Source: an uncultured Roseovarius sp.
GTDB lineage: Bacteria; Pseudomonadota; Alphaproteobacteria; Rhodobacterales; Rhodobacteraceae
Length of the DNA: 64,000 nt
Direction of reading: 5' to 3'
NCBI RefSeq assembly: GCF_947489715.1
Contig: NZ_CANLER010000002.1
Span: 639,597 to 703,596 of the forward strand
Below, piece by piece: positions 29,940-38,979 of the stretch (positions are counted from its first letter, which is position 1; each line of letters begins with the position of its first letter). Made by a program: the position numbers and the translations under genes. The notes under the pieces are model-generated. The model did no database searches, had not been told where the DNA came from, and saw only the letters and a list, made by a program, of their open reading frames with translations.

Positions 29940-30307
29940 GCCATCGCCCCCGGGCAATATTGCCGACGGTGGCGCTGGCGGCATCATTGTTGCTGCCCAC
30001 CTTGGCATTTCCCCAAAGCATCGAGGAACGGCTGAACGACTATCCCACCGTGGCACGCGCCGATTATGTCTTCGGCTGCATGGCCACAAACGGACAGGAT
30101 CGCGACAGCCTTGAACGATGCGCCTGCTCGATCGACGTGATCGCCTCGATCCTGCCTTATGAAAAATATGTCCAGGCCGAGACCGTCCTATCCCTGCGCC
30201 TGACTGGCGGCGAACGAATGTCGATTTTCCGCTCGGCCGCCGTGGCCAATGCACTTGTCGCCGATCTGCGCCGGGCGCAGGCCGAAGCCGAGATTTTGTG
30301 TTTCTGA
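29936..30307 (+). CDS. Small exported protein of unknown function with conserved-looking Cys residues
   Basis: 123 aa with a signal peptide (cleavage near AFPQ, about residue 26). Mature part contains GCMATN, RCACS and a final CF, suggesting disulfides or a redox/cofactor site. ATGA overlap couples it to the preceding exported protein. Family not recognised. Confidence 0.72.
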   Translation: MSHRPRAILPTVALAASLLLPTLAFPQSIEERLNDYPTVARADYVFGCMATNGQDRDSLERCACSIDVIASILPYEKYVQAETVLSLRLTGGERMSIFRSAAVANALVADLRRAQAEAEILCF

Positions 30308-30335
30308 TATCAGGCCGGGCCTGCCCGACCTGCGG

Positions 30336-31145
30336 TCATAGATTTTGCATCAGCGCACCTAAAAGTGCTGCCGGGGCATCCTCATGCACAAGATGCGCGG
30401 CATTGGGGATCGGCGTAAAGCTTTTGGCCTTCACCAGATCACGCAGTTCTCGACCCTGATCCGCGGGAATGAATGTATCGCGCATCCCCCAGGTGACGTG
30501 GATATCAAAATCAGTCGCCGTATATAGCTTCTGCGCCTCGACGATATTGCCGGTGTCGTTTTGGGCGATCTGACGATAGAACGCGGGCTTTCCCACCGCA
30601 TCGGACCAGGGCTTGAAATACATCTCGATGACCTCTTCGCGCAACGGATGATGCGCCGCCGCCTGAATATAGGCCCTGAACAACGCCGCGTGGGCGTAAT
30701 CCGGCAGGCCGGCAAAGGCAGGCTCATATTCAGCGACATGGGCGTAGAACGGTGATCCTGACGGCAGTATCGCCACCGCGTTCACCAGATGCAGTTTGCC
30801 ATAGTCGATCCCGTTGACAAAATGCCCGCGCAGCGCGGCCAGGCCGCCAAAATCGTGACCGACCACTTGCGGCCGCGTCAGCCCCCAATGACCTACAAGT
30901 GCTTCCAGCAGGTCGCTCTGAACGGATTCGTTAACATTCTGGGACTCGGCTTTTTCGGATAGTCCCGTGCCGATCATGTCGAAATAATAGACCTTATGGG
31001 TCTTCGCCAGCCACGGCGCGACCGACCGCCAGGCCTGTGCGGACCACGGAAAGCCATGGACCAGAACGATCGGATCGCCCTCGCCCATTGATCCCCAGGC
31101 CACGGATTGGCCGTTATGGTAATACCTTTCTTTTAAGTCTAGCAT
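30336..31145 (-). CDS. Alpha/beta hydrolase, epoxide-hydrolase/haloalkane-dehalogenase-like
   Basis: 269 aa, cytoplasmic. Oxyanion motif HGFPWS (30-35), nucleophile Asp98 in GHDFGG, acid Asp223 in WGMRDTF and base His251. An Asp nucleophile points to the epoxide hydrolase/dehalogenase branch rather than to esterases. Substrate unknown. It is divergent from an ArsR regulator 58 bp away, which probably controls it. Confidence 0.85.
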   Translation of the reverse strand: MLDLKERYYHNGQSVAWGSMGEGDPIVLVHGFPWSAQAWRSVAPWLAKTHKVYYFDMIGTGLSEKAESQNVNESVQSDLLEALVGHWGLTRPQVVGHDFGGLAALRGHFVNGIDYGKLHLVNAVAILPSGSPFYAHVAEYEPAFAGLPDYAHAALFRAYIQAAAHHPLREEVIEMYFKPWSDAVGKPAFYRQIAQNDTGNIVEAQKLYTATDFDIHVTWGMRDTFIPADQGRELRDLVKAKSFTPIPNAAHLVHEDAPAALLGALMQNL

Positions 31146-31176
31146 CGGGCAGTCTCCATCTGTATGAATAGACGTT

Positions 31177-31190
31177 TAGCAAAATAGCTA
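31177..31190. promoter_or_regulatory. Weak operator candidate TAGC-N6-GCTA
   Basis: Short inverted repeat with 4-bp arms between the divergent hydrolase and ArsR genes, 13 bp before the ArsR ATG. Position fits an ArsR operator, but the arms are short and chance is possible. Confidence 0.3.
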
Positions 31191-31203
31191 TGTGACTAAC
31201 TGA

Positions 31204-31524
31204 ATGACAAACCGCGAAGATCAAGTCAAGGCTCTTGCCAATGAAATGCGGATCGAGGTGCTGCGCGTTCTCGATGAACCGATGCGTCATTTCGGCGAGC
31301 AGGAATCGGCCAACCCCAGCGAAACGGGCGTCTGCGTCCAGCTGATTGCAGCGCATTTCAACGTCAGCCAGCCCACCATGAGCCGGCATATAGACCTGCT
31401 CAAAAGGGCGAATTTCATCGTTACAAAGCGCCAACAGAAATGGACCTATTGCTCCAGAAATGAACAGGCCCTGTACGATTATGCCAATTGGCTGAAACAG
31501 TCGCTGAACATCAAAGAACCCTAA
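31204..31524 (+). CDS. ArsR/SmtB family transcriptional regulator
   Basis: 106 aa winged HTH: VQLIAAHFNVSQPTMSRHIDLLKRANFI is the recognition region. Start region KALANEMRIEVLRVL is typical of ArsR proteins. The only cysteines (Cys43 and one near the end) do not form the classical metal-binding CxC motif, so it may sense something other than a heavy metal. Divergent from the hydrolase gene. Confidence 0.9.
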   Translation: MTNREDQVKALANEMRIEVLRVLDEPMRHFGEQESANPSETGVCVQLIAAHFNVSQPTMSRHIDLLKRANFIVTKRQQKWTYCSRNEQALYDYANWLKQSLNIKEP

Positions 31525-31545
31525 GAGCGCCGCAAAATCCCACCG

Positions 31546-31582
31546 CCCAAAAAGCAAAGGCTGGCGGCCAAAGCCACCAGCC
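31546..31582 (-). terminator. Terminator of the DM13 gene
   Basis: Stem 31559-31568/31573-31582 (GGCTGG and GGC pairing with GCC and CCAGCC, one mismatch, loop CAAA). On the minus strand it is followed by a T-rich run (CCTTTGCTTTTT). It sits about 80 bp past the DM13 stop and may also stop ArsR transcription from the other side. Confidence 0.65.
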
Positions 31583-31660
31583 TCCTGGTTTGACGTTCCA
31601 CACATGCTTGAGGGGAAGACAGCGCGCGGAACGTCTCCCGACTCCCAAAGGGAAGGGAGT

Positions 31661-32071
31661 TTACTTGATAGACGCTACGCCCAGCGGCACGTCGGCCACC
31701 TGGCACCAGATGTAAACTTCGTTGAACGCCGATGCGTCCATGGTCGACGGCAGCGCATACCGTTGCTTGCCGTTCAGGCTCAGCAGCGCACCCAGATATC
31801 CGTCCTGACCGCTATAGGTGCCGTCCTTGCCGAAACCCACACGCGGGTCCGGGCCACCATCCAGCGAAAAGTCATCGCCCAATTCGACAAAGGTGCGGCC
31901 ACCTTCTTCGACGATTTTAACCGAACCGCTGGTCTCGTGATTGCTGCGGCCTTCAAAGGTACCGGCGCCCTTTGCCATCATTTGCGCCAGTGCCGGTGCG
32001 GCAACGGTTCCAACGATTGCGGCTACACCAAGTGTCCCTGCGGTGCCCAAAAAATTGCGGCGATTGATCAT
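31661..32071 (-). CDS. Tat-exported DM13-domain protein
   Basis: 136 aa with a twin-arginine signal (INRRNFLGTAG, residues 2-12). The mature part fits DM13, with the hallmark end EVYIWCQVADVPLGVASI. DM13 domains are proposed to work in redox or hydroxylation chemistry through a conserved Cys. Shine-Dalgarno GGAGG lies 8 nt before the ATG at 32071. Divergent from hslU. Confidence 0.85.
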   Translation of the reverse strand: MINRRNFLGTAGTLGVAAIVGTVAAPALAQMMAKGAGTFEGRSNHETSGSVKIVEEGGRTFVELGDDFSLDGGPDPRVGFGKDGTYSGQDGYLGALLSLNGKQRYALPSTMDASAFNEVYIWCQVADVPLGVASIK

Positions 32072-32246
32072 GTTGTTATCCTCCATCGGGTTTGTGATCT
32101 CGGCAGAAATAGCACCAGCAATCGCAAGGGGAACCCTTTGCAACAGCCGTTCACGCACTGCTCATTCCGCGTGATCACGCCATCAGCGCTTGCGTTTTCC
32201 CCGCCCATGCTTAGGTTCCGCCCAAACCCGCAGACCGGAGCTCAGA

Positions 32247-33554
32247 ATGACCGACCTCACCCCGCGCGAAATCGTGTCCGAACTTGACCGTTTCATCATC
32301 GGCCAGAAAGATGCCAAACGCGCCACCGCCGTCGCCCTGCGTAACCGCTGGCGCCGCAAGCAACTGGCCGACGATCTGCGCGACGAGGTTTATCCCAAGA
32401 ACATCCTGATGATCGGCCCCACCGGCGTCGGCAAAACCGAAATCTCGCGACGTCTGGCGAAACTCGCCCGCGCGCCCTTCATCAAGGTCGAGGCCACCAA
32501 GTTCACCGAAGTGGGTTACGTGGGCCGCGACGTCGAACAGATCATCCGCGATCTGGTCGATACCGCCATTCTGCAAACCCGCGAACAGATGCGCGAAGAC
32601 GTCAAGGCCAACGCCCATGCCGCCGCCGAAGAACGCGTGATTTCCGCCATCGCCGGGGAGGACGCCCGCGAAGGCACCCGCGATATGTTTCGCAAGAAAC
32701 TCAAGGACGGCCTGCTGGACGATACCGAGATCGAACTGGACATCGCCGACCACTCCAGCCCGCTGGGCATGATGGACATTCCCGGCCAGCCCGGCTGCCA
32801 GATGGGCATGATGAACCTGGGTGATCTTTTCGGCAAGGCGCTGGGCGGCCGCACCACCCGGCGCAAGATGACCGTGGCGGAATCCTACGAAATTCTGATC
32901 GGTGAAGAGGCTGATAAACTTCTGGACGATGAAACCGTGAACAAGATTGCGCTTGATGCGGTCGAACAGAACGGCATCGTTTTTCTGGATGAGATCGACA
33001 AGGTCTGTGCACGGGCCGAAGCGCGCGGCGGCGATGTCTCCCGCGAAGGGGTGCAGCGCGACCTGCTGCCGCTGATCGAGGGCACCACCGTGTCGACCAA
33101 GCATGGCCCGGTCAAGACCGACCATATCCTCTTTATCGCCTCGGGCGCCTTCCACATCGCCAAACCGTCTGATCTGCTGCCCGAACTTCAGGGCCGCCTG
33201 CCCATCCGGGTCGAACTGCGCGCGCTCACCGAAGAGGATTTCGTCCGCATCCTGACCGAAACCGACAATGCCCTGACCCTGCAATACACCGCCCTGATGG
33301 GGACCGAGGAAGTGACCGTCGACTTCACCGAAAACGGCATCAAGGCGCTGGCCAAGATCGCCGCCGACGTCAATCAGAGCATCGAGAATATCGGCGCGCG
33401 GCGTCTTTACACGGTGATGGAGCGCGTCTTCGAGGAGCTCAGCTTCACCGCCCCCGACCGCGCCGGCGAAAGCGTCACCGTCGACGCCGCCTTTGTCGAG
33501 GCTAACCTAGGCGAGTTGATGAAATCGGCAGACCTGTCGCGCTACGTTCTCTGA
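32247..33554 (+). CDS. hslU: ATP-dependent protease ATPase subunit HslU
   Basis: 435-aa AAA+ unfoldase that feeds substrates to the HslV peptidase. Walker A GPTGVGKT (57-64), Walker [10 protein letters not shown], the I-domain at about 110-240 and the C-terminal tail RYVL that docks into HslV. ATG 32247 follows CGGAG by 8 nt. No hslV is seen next to it or elsewhere in the window, although the two are usually adjacent. Confidence 0.98.
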   Translation: MTDLTPREIVSELDRFIIGQKDAKRATAVALRNRWRRKQLADDLRDEVYPKNILMIGPTGVGKTEISRRLAKLARAPFIKVEATKFTEVGYVGRDVEQIIRDLVDTAILQTREQMREDVKANAHAAAEERVISAIAGEDAREGTRDMFRKKLKDGLLDDTEIELDIADHSSPLGMMDIPGQPGCQMGMMNLGDLFGKALGGRTTRRKMTVAESYEILIGEEADKLLDDETVNKIALDAVEQNGIVFLDEIDKVCARAEARGGDVSREGVQRDLLPLIEGTTVSTKHGPVKTDHILFIASGAFHIAKPSDLLPELQGRLPIRVELRALTEEDFVRILTETDNALTLQYTALMGTEEVTVDFTENGIKALAKIAADVNQSIENIGARRLYTVMERVFEELSFTAPDRAGESVTVDAAFVEANLGELMKSADLSRYVL

Positions 33555-33631
33555 CCAACGGCCGGTTCGCCATCAAACAAGGTGCGGCTTTTGCCAGCGC
33601 CACCTTATGCCAGCAGCCCAGGCCCGGACGC

Positions 33632-34852
33632 TCAGCCGTGGCCTTCCATCGCCACATCGCAAAGCGGCTTGTTGTTTTTCAGGTGGCGCAGCACAAGTTT
33701 CCGGGCCTTGTGACCTTCGGCAAAAGGTGAGGCGCGCAAAACACCGTCGCGCCGCATCCGTTCTTCCAGATTGGGAAACAGGCTGAACAATTCATCCCAC
33801 GCAGGTTTCGAGATTGCCAATATGGCCTGCCCCCCCAGATAAAGGCTCTCTGCCGGGGTGGCGTTGGCAAAAACAATCTCGTGCCGGTCGAACATGATGT
33901 GAAAATAGGTAACGTCGGCATGCGCCTCGTCGCGCCGTACACCGGGCAGTTGCAGAAGGTGAATGGCCGCGACCAGCACGGTCGGCTCTCCATACATCCG
34001 CATCGCGATCTTGCCCGACACCGCGATCCGGTGCTGCGCCGATACCCGCAGGTCCGCATTCGGCACGCCATTGCCCAGCGCCCCCGCGCTGATGATGATC
34101 GGTCTCAGGTTCGGGGATGTCTTCAGATGGTCAGCGCTTTGTGTCTGACTGAAAATCCAGGTGATCGGTCTTTCACCGCTGTCGCGCGTCAGCACCCTGT
34201 CACCCACCCGCAGATCCTCGACCGCCACTGGCCCGGCTGGTGTTTCGATCATCACACCGGTGGTGAAACAGACATTCTGGTCCGATGGTGTTGGTGTCTG
34301 ATCATTCGAGAAATTGTCGCTGCCATCGACGAAACGCTGGATCGAAAATCCATCAATATCCGATCCGAAATCCTCGCCCGATCCGACACGCGTCGCGGTC
34401 GTGGAAAAGCCCGCATATTGCGAACCGGTCGTCGGGTCATCAAGCGTATCGCCATTATAGGTCGCCTGGATGAATTCATCATTCGCCGGATCATAGACGA
34501 CGATATTGTCCCGGTTGTTGTTGAAAACACCCCGGCCGAAATTGGCATCGAACTGAAGGTCATCCGGCCCGCCCGCCGGCAGGCTGCCGCCGGATTGCAC
34601 ATTGCGCACAACCGTGGCCCGCGCGCCGGGCTGCAACACGCTGCCGGGCGGAAAGGTGAACCAGTTGTCGCGCACAGCATCCCACAGCTCCAGCCCCGAG
34701 ATATCAATCGCGCTTGACGACGTGTTGAGCAGCTCAATGAATTCGTCGCCACCGCGCGCGGCACCGCTCTGGTCAGTATCAAAATTGTTGGCGCCCGTCG
34801 GATCAATCAACACTTCGTTGATAACGATGCCGCCCAGCAATGCGTCTGCCAT
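33632..34852 (-). CDS. Lamin-tail domain plus Hint (hedgehog/intein-like) domain protein
   Basis: 406 aa. N-terminal lamin tail domain (about 8-130: IVINEVLIDPTG, GDEFIELLNTS, DISGLELWD) and a Hint_2-type domain from about 194 beginning VCFTTGVMIETPAG with a potential nucleophilic Cys near 195, then VEDLRVGDRVLT and SAQHRI. No C-terminal Asn-Cys intein junction is seen. Proteins of this type are common in Rhodobacteraceae and are usually secreted without a classical signal. First of four leftward envelope/secreted-type genes. Confidence 0.85.
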   Translation of the reverse strand: MADALLGGIVINEVLIDPTGANNFDTDQSGAARGGDEFIELLNTSSSAIDISGLELWDAVRDNWFTFPPGSVLQPGARATVVRNVQSGGSLPAGGPDDLQFDANFGRGVFNNNRDNIVVYDPANDEFIQATYNGDTLDDPTTGSQYAGFSTTATRVGSGEDFGSDIDGFSIQRFVDGSDNFSNDQTPTPSDQNVCFTTGVMIETPAGPVAVEDLRVGDRVLTRDSGERPITWIFSQTQSADHLKTSPNLRPIIISAGALGNGVPNADLRVSAQHRIAVSGKIAMRMYGEPTVLVAAIHLLQLPGVRRDEAHADVTYFHIMFDRHEIVFANATPAESLYLGGQAILAISKPAWDELFSLFPNLEERMRRDGVLRASPFAEGHKARKLVLRHLKNNKPLCDVAMEGHG

Positions 34853-35054
34853 CGTTCGTCAATTCGCTGTTTTGTTGCCGTCAGCGATCAAATTACAACC
34901 TGCGAGGGCCGCGATAAACATGAATGACTGTAAAATTGCACTTTTTGGGGGTATTTGCCGCTACTTGGCGTGTTGATGCCACAGATCGCGATCAAACCCG
35001 GCGCCAGACGCGGAAGCGGCGCCCGCATCAGGGGCCGCTATGTGTTCCGGTGGT

Positions 35055-35657
35055 TCAGCTTTTGCAGCGTCGCATCAGTCCCAGCCCGGCAAGCCCGGAC
35101 AACAGCAACAGCCCGCCCGCCGGTAGCGGCACCACATTTGGCGGTGGCGGCGGGGCATCCTTGAAATTGAATTTCATCACCAGCATCGACGGTGTCGTCC
35201 CGGTATTGCCGTCGAAATTGGCATCAAACCCAAAGGATTTTCCGTCTGCGGCAAGGGTCAGATTGGCAAAGCTATCGCCCGGCGTCGCGAAAGTTGACAA
35301 AAATCCGATGACCGCAGGCTCGGTTCCGGCCGTGCCATTGATCGTGAAATCCATCCCAAGCGAGATTGCAAATGCAAACGGCGAAAAGTTGAGCGTGATC
35401 GTATCCGCAGTGATGTCGATGAAATCACCGGCAAAGAGAAAACTGTCCAGACTACTGCCATCGCCATCGGCCAGTTCCACCCCAGGATCGCCCACGGTGA
35501 CGGTATCATCAGGCGTCCCGGCTGCGCCCAGACTGTAGGAAACCGTCAGCGACTCGCCCAGAAAATCTATGGTCGAGGCCTGCGCCCACGGCATCCCCAG
35601 CGCCATAACCGCACATCCAAAGGCAAATGCACCCCTTATTTTGGTAAATCCGTTCAT
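35055..35657 (-). CDS. VPLPA-CTERM sorting-domain protein
   Basis: 200 aa: signal peptide (cleavage near AQA-S, residue 27), a Thr/Asp-rich beta-type extracellular domain, a Pro linker and a C-terminal VPLPAGG followed by a hydrophobic stretch and an RRCKS end. This is the roseobacter version of a PEP-CTERM-like sorting tail, processed by an exosortase-like enzyme not seen in the window. Start ATG 35657. An 18-bp inverted repeat lies about 70 bp upstream. Confidence 0.85.
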   Translation of the reverse strand: MNGFTKIRGAFAFGCAVMALGMPWAQASTIDFLGESLTVSYSLGAAGTPDDTVTVGDPGVELADGDGSSLDSFLFAGDFIDITADTITLNFSPFAFAISLGMDFTINGTAGTEPAVIGFLSTFATPGDSFANLTLAADGKSFGFDANFDGNTGTTPSMLVMKFNFKDAPPPPPNVVPLPAGGLLLLSGLAGLGLMRRCKS

Positions 35658-35725
35658 TGTATTTTTCCCATAAAATTCATTTGAAAATAGAGAGCGGCAA
35701 TGTCCTACCTTACCACTCATGGTTT

Positions 35726-35743
35726 AGTATAATCTTTTATACT
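35726..35743. promoter_or_regulatory. Inverted repeat upstream of the VPLPA-CTERM gene
   Basis: Perfect 7-bp arms AGTATAA/TTATACT with 4-bp centre, in the A+T-rich gap between the collar gene stop and the VPLPA-CTERM start. It could be an operator or part of the promoter; no T run on the minus strand supports a terminator. Confidence 0.4.
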
Positions 35744-35765
35744 CGCCTAAAAATTAATCGCGCGC

Positions 35766-36278
35766 TTAATGCCGGGACGGGTAGATGCCCGCCAGACAGA
35801 TCCAGAAATTAAGTGTCATGTAAGGCTGCCGGTTCTCATGTGGCTTTGCCGGACCGGGTGGGGTTGCATCGACCATCGCGGGATCAAGCGCAAAGGCCGG
35901 CCCATTGTCATCCGCATGATACACCCCCGCCGCACCCAAAACCCCCGCACTCGGTGTCTTGGGCGCTTCGTTGCGCGCAGTCAGGGCATGCGCATGGGGC
36001 GCAATTTCGGCCGCGGTCAGCACAACGCTGCTACTCCCGCCCTTGTCACCCTCGCTGCGCGCCGTCAGGTTGGGCCCGGTACCGGCATGAATCGGCACCC
36101 GGTCGCGCAGATCCGGCAACCCGAATGTGGTACGCCCATCGCCGCCATACATTGTCCCCAACAGGGAAAACAGGGCCTCGTTCTGTGAAATCGCCAACAA
36201 CTGGCCATCGCACATCGCAAAATTGTCAGGCGCAAAATTGCCGCCAAAAAGATAAATATCTCCGGTAAAAATCGTCAT
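35766..36278 (-). CDS. Tail-collar domain protein, single domain (microcystin-dependent protein type)
   Basis: 170 aa. Phage tail collar fold with GDIYLFGGNFAP, CDGQLLAIS, LFSLLGTMYGGDGRTTFGLPDLRDRVPIH and an NFWICLAGIYPSR end. Such MdpB-like proteins occur in bacteria outside prophages. Start ATG 36278 with GAGGATG upstream. It is 12 bp from the larger collar gene, so the two form an operon. Function unknown. Confidence 0.85.
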   Translation of the reverse strand: MTIFTGDIYLFGGNFAPDNFAMCDGQLLAISQNEALFSLLGTMYGGDGRTTFGLPDLRDRVPIHAGTGPNLTARSEGDKGGSSSVVLTAAEIAPHAHALTARNEAPKTPSAGVLGAAGVYHADDNGPAFALDPAMVDATPPGPAKPHENRQPYMTLNFWICLAGIYPSRH

Positions 36279-36290
36279 GGTTTCATCCTC

Positions 36291-37328
36291 TCAGTTCCGC
36301 GACGGGAACAGGCCCTGCGTGCAAATGCAGAAATTCACGGTCTCGAATGGCATCATGTTTTCATGCGCCGCCCCCGCCCCGGCCGGTGTTCCGACCTGTG
36401 ATGCGGCCATGGTCGCGGATCGGTCTCCGCCGGTGTAGATCGGCGCATTTCCCGCCAGCATGTTGGCATCGGGCGACGCGGTGGTAGCATCGGTCTCCGC
36501 CAGTTCGACCTGATGAAAATGCGGGGGTATTTCCTGCGACGTCAGGGCAACGCCCTCGGTCCCACCCGATTGTCCTTGCACGAAATCCACACCATCGCGT
36601 GTCCCGCTATCAATCGGCACGCGCCCGCGCAGATCAGGCAACGCAAACGTCTTGCGCCCATCGCCGCCATACATTGTTCCAAGCAGTGAATAGAGAGACT
36701 GGTTCGAGCCAATATCCAGCAATTGACCATTGCATTGCGCCCATCCCCTGGGGGCAAAATTATAGGCCATCGGACGAATATCGCCCAGGTAATCCTCTTC
36801 GTCATCGCTCAGAAATCCAGCCGAGCGGGACGGATAAACCCCGTAAAGGGCAATCACATATTTCACGGCCTGATAGGGCTGAAAATTGGTATGCGCCTGG
36901 CCGCCGCCGGTCTCGGACATGGCATGCTCGTCCATATTGACCTTGGTATGGCTGCCCAATGACACATAGCTTGGCGTGCCCCGGGGCGATCCTGTCGCCA
37001 GCATGTTGCCGGTCGGGTCGGTCTGATCCGCCACCGCCTCGGTGGCATAAAGCGGATGGGTATGCTGTGCCATCGTGTCCAGGTCCAGCGTGACCGAGAC
37101 GTGACCGCCATGCTGACCCAGTTGGTTGACCGGCCCGACATGGACCGGCGCACGCCCGGCCATGTCGGGCAGACCAAAGGTGCTGCGTCCGTCGCCACCA
37201 AAAGTCGTGCCCAATAAGGAAAACAGCGCCGTGTTTGACGCGATCGACAATAACTGTCCGTTACATTCTGAAAACCCGCGTGGCACAAAATTATAGCCCA
37301 CAAGTTTGACGGTTCCGGTAATAGCCAA
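36291..37328 (-). CDS. Tandem two-domain tail-collar protein
   Basis: 345 aa with two collar units: about 1-170 (YNFVPRGFSECNGQLLSIA, FSLLGTTFGGDGRSTFGLPDM, ALYGVYPSR) and about 185-345 (YNFAPRGWAQCNGQLLDIG, YSLLGTMYGGDGRKTFALPDLRGRVPI, CTQGLFPSR). The clear internal duplication shows fusion after tandem duplication. Start is TTG at 37328, supported by an AGGAGG Shine-Dalgarno 7 nt away. It precedes the single-domain gene. Confidence 0.87.
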   Translation of the reverse strand: MAITGTVKLVGYNFVPRGFSECNGQLLSIASNTALFSLLGTTFGGDGRSTFGLPDMAGRAPVHVGPVNQLGQHGGHVSVTLDLDTMAQHTHPLYATEAVADQTDPTGNMLATGSPRGTPSYVSLGSHTKVNMDEHAMSETGGGQAHTNFQPYQAVKYVIALYGVYPSRSAGFLSDDEEDYLGDIRPMAYNFAPRGWAQCNGQLLDIGSNQSLYSLLGTMYGGDGRKTFALPDLRGRVPIDSGTRDGVDFVQGQSGGTEGVALTSQEIPPHFHQVELAETDATTASPDANMLAGNAPIYTGGDRSATMAASQVGTPAGAGAAHENMMPFETVNFCICTQGLFPSRN

Positions 37329-37567
37329 AACAACCTCCTGTAGAATTAAATTAGTTCAATACAACCATGCTAACCGCAGGAATTGATTCCGACCAGTGGA
37401 ATATGGCCGTACGGATCACCCCCTCGACCCTTCGCTAAACCTTTCCAGAACCGCGTTTTTTTAGCGTGTCGGGCCTTACAAATCCGATCTGCGTTTTGTA
37501 GGCTTCTCAAATCCGACAAGCGTTTCAATCCGATCACTTTGCAAATGGTAACGATTCAAGGAATGTC

Positions 37568-38905
37568 ATGACCCGCGCTATTTCATTGATACTTCTGGCA
37601 GCGTCGATTTGGGTTTGGACACCGCTTGACTCATCCGCCGCCGCCGAGGCGACCTGTGGTGCCAACCGCGATTCAATCTGCGTCACCGAAAAGGTCCCCG
37701 AAGTGGATGTCGAACGCGCGTGGAAATTACTGCGGGGCAATGTGAAATTCTCGTTTGAGTTTTTCAAATGCCTTGGTGGCAATCAACTGTCCTGTACCAT
37801 CGTCGGTGGCGAGTTTTCGGCAGATCGTCACCTTCCCTATGATCTGACCCTTTCCGCCGCCATTCTTGCGCCAACTTGCGACGCCGGGCATGAGATTGCC
37901 TGTTCCGTTGTCGCCGAATATTTAATGAAAAATGATCCCGCGCCCACTGATCACGATCTGATCGCCGATCTCTCCCAGCGCGCCTGCCGTGTTGATCCCC
38001 AGTTCTGCGAGGCCCATGCATATCTCTATTTCGGCGATTCCATCTTTCCCGAGGATTTCGAAAAGGTCGTTGAAATCCTTCATTTTGCCTGCGAACGAGA
38101 CGCAGCGCAAAGCTGCTATTTGCTGGGGCTGGTACATGGTGAAGGTCTGACAGCCGACAGCGATGACGTCAAAGCGGTCGCTGCCCTGGAAAAATCCTGC
38201 GACATGCTGTTGGTAACGGGCTGCCTGGAGCTCGCCATCTACTACAACGACACGGCGTCCAAAGTCGCAGATCGGGTACTGGCTCTTGAGAATTTTAAAA
38301 AGTCCTGCGCCCTGGCCGACGGAGAGGGTTGTTTCAACGCGGGCCTGCTGACCGGTCACGAAGCTGCGCCTGAGGACGCCGATTTTGATGCCGCCCTGAT
38401 GCTGCATGAAAGAGGGTGCGAACTGGGCAATACCGACAGTTGCATGCGGGTGGCGTTTCTTTACAGCTCATCGCTGATCTCAGATCCTGACATCGTTACC
38501 TCCTTCGAATTCCAAAAGAAGGCTTGCGAACTGGGCGAAATGGATGGCTGTGGAAATGTCGGGTACCATTATGAATACGGTCAGGGCGTCGAAAAAAATG
38601 GCAAGCTCGCGGACGAAGCCTATCGGTATGCCTGCGAAAACGGATCGGGTGGTGGCTGTAACGGGCTGGGCAATATCTATGCCAAGGGCATGGCCGGCAC
38701 GCAGGATGATTTTCGCGCCGTAGAGCTTTTTGAGAAAGCCTGCGAAATGGGTGACGCTATGGGTTGTGCCAATGTCGCCTATTTCGGCGAAGAACAGCGC
38801 GGGGTTTTTCGGCTCGATCACGAGATTGCGGCGTTCTACAAACGCGGCTGCGACGGTGGGTTTCAGACCGCCTGCGACCGTCTGATCGCATTTGAAAATA
38901 AATAG
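37568..38905 (+). CDS. Exported Sel1-like/Hcp-type cysteine-rich repeat protein
   Basis: 445 aa with a signal peptide (about 1-26, cleavage near SSA-A). The mature chain has about ten TPR-like Sel1 repeats of roughly 36 residues, each ending in pairs such as ACELGEMDGCGNVG and CEMGDAMGCANVAY, so disulfides probably clamp every repeat as in Helicobacter Hcp proteins. Likely periplasmic scaffold; partner unknown. Divergent from the collar operon. The 239-bp gap upstream holds only loose ATCCGA repeats. Confidence 0.88.
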   Translation: MTRAISLILLAASIWVWTPLDSSAAAEATCGANRDSICVTEKVPEVDVERAWKLLRGNVKFSFEFFKCLGGNQLSCTIVGGEFSADRHLPYDLTLSAAILAPTCDAGHEIACSVVAEYLMKNDPAPTDHDLIADLSQRACRVDPQFCEAHAYLYFGDSIFPEDFEKVVEILHFACERDAAQSCYLLGLVHGEGLTADSDDVKAVAALEKSCDMLLVTGCLELAIYYNDTASKVADRVLALENFKKSCALADGEGCFNAGLLTGHEAAPEDADFDAALMLHERGCELGNTDSCMRVAFLYSSSLISDPDIVTSFEFQKKACELGEMDGCGNVGYHYEYGQGVEKNGKLADEAYRYACENGSGGGCNGLGNIYAKGMAGTQDDFRAVELFEKACEMGDAMGCANVAYFGEEQRGVFRLDHEIAAFYKRGCDGGFQTACDRLIAFENK

Positions 38906-38979
38906 CGGATTGAGGGGTATAGGCCATCCTGTCCCACTTGGTCATCAAGGCGCGATTTCCCCTCTTAGCGCTCTGAATA

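Noticed and set aside
35766..37328. Prophage remnant because of tail-collar domains
   Set aside because: No other phage structural, replication or integrase genes are present and the proteins fit the bacterial microcystin-dependent type.
37450..37545. Repeated ATCCGA motifs upstream of the Sel1 gene
   Set aside because: Three irregularly spaced short copies without symmetry; probably chance.
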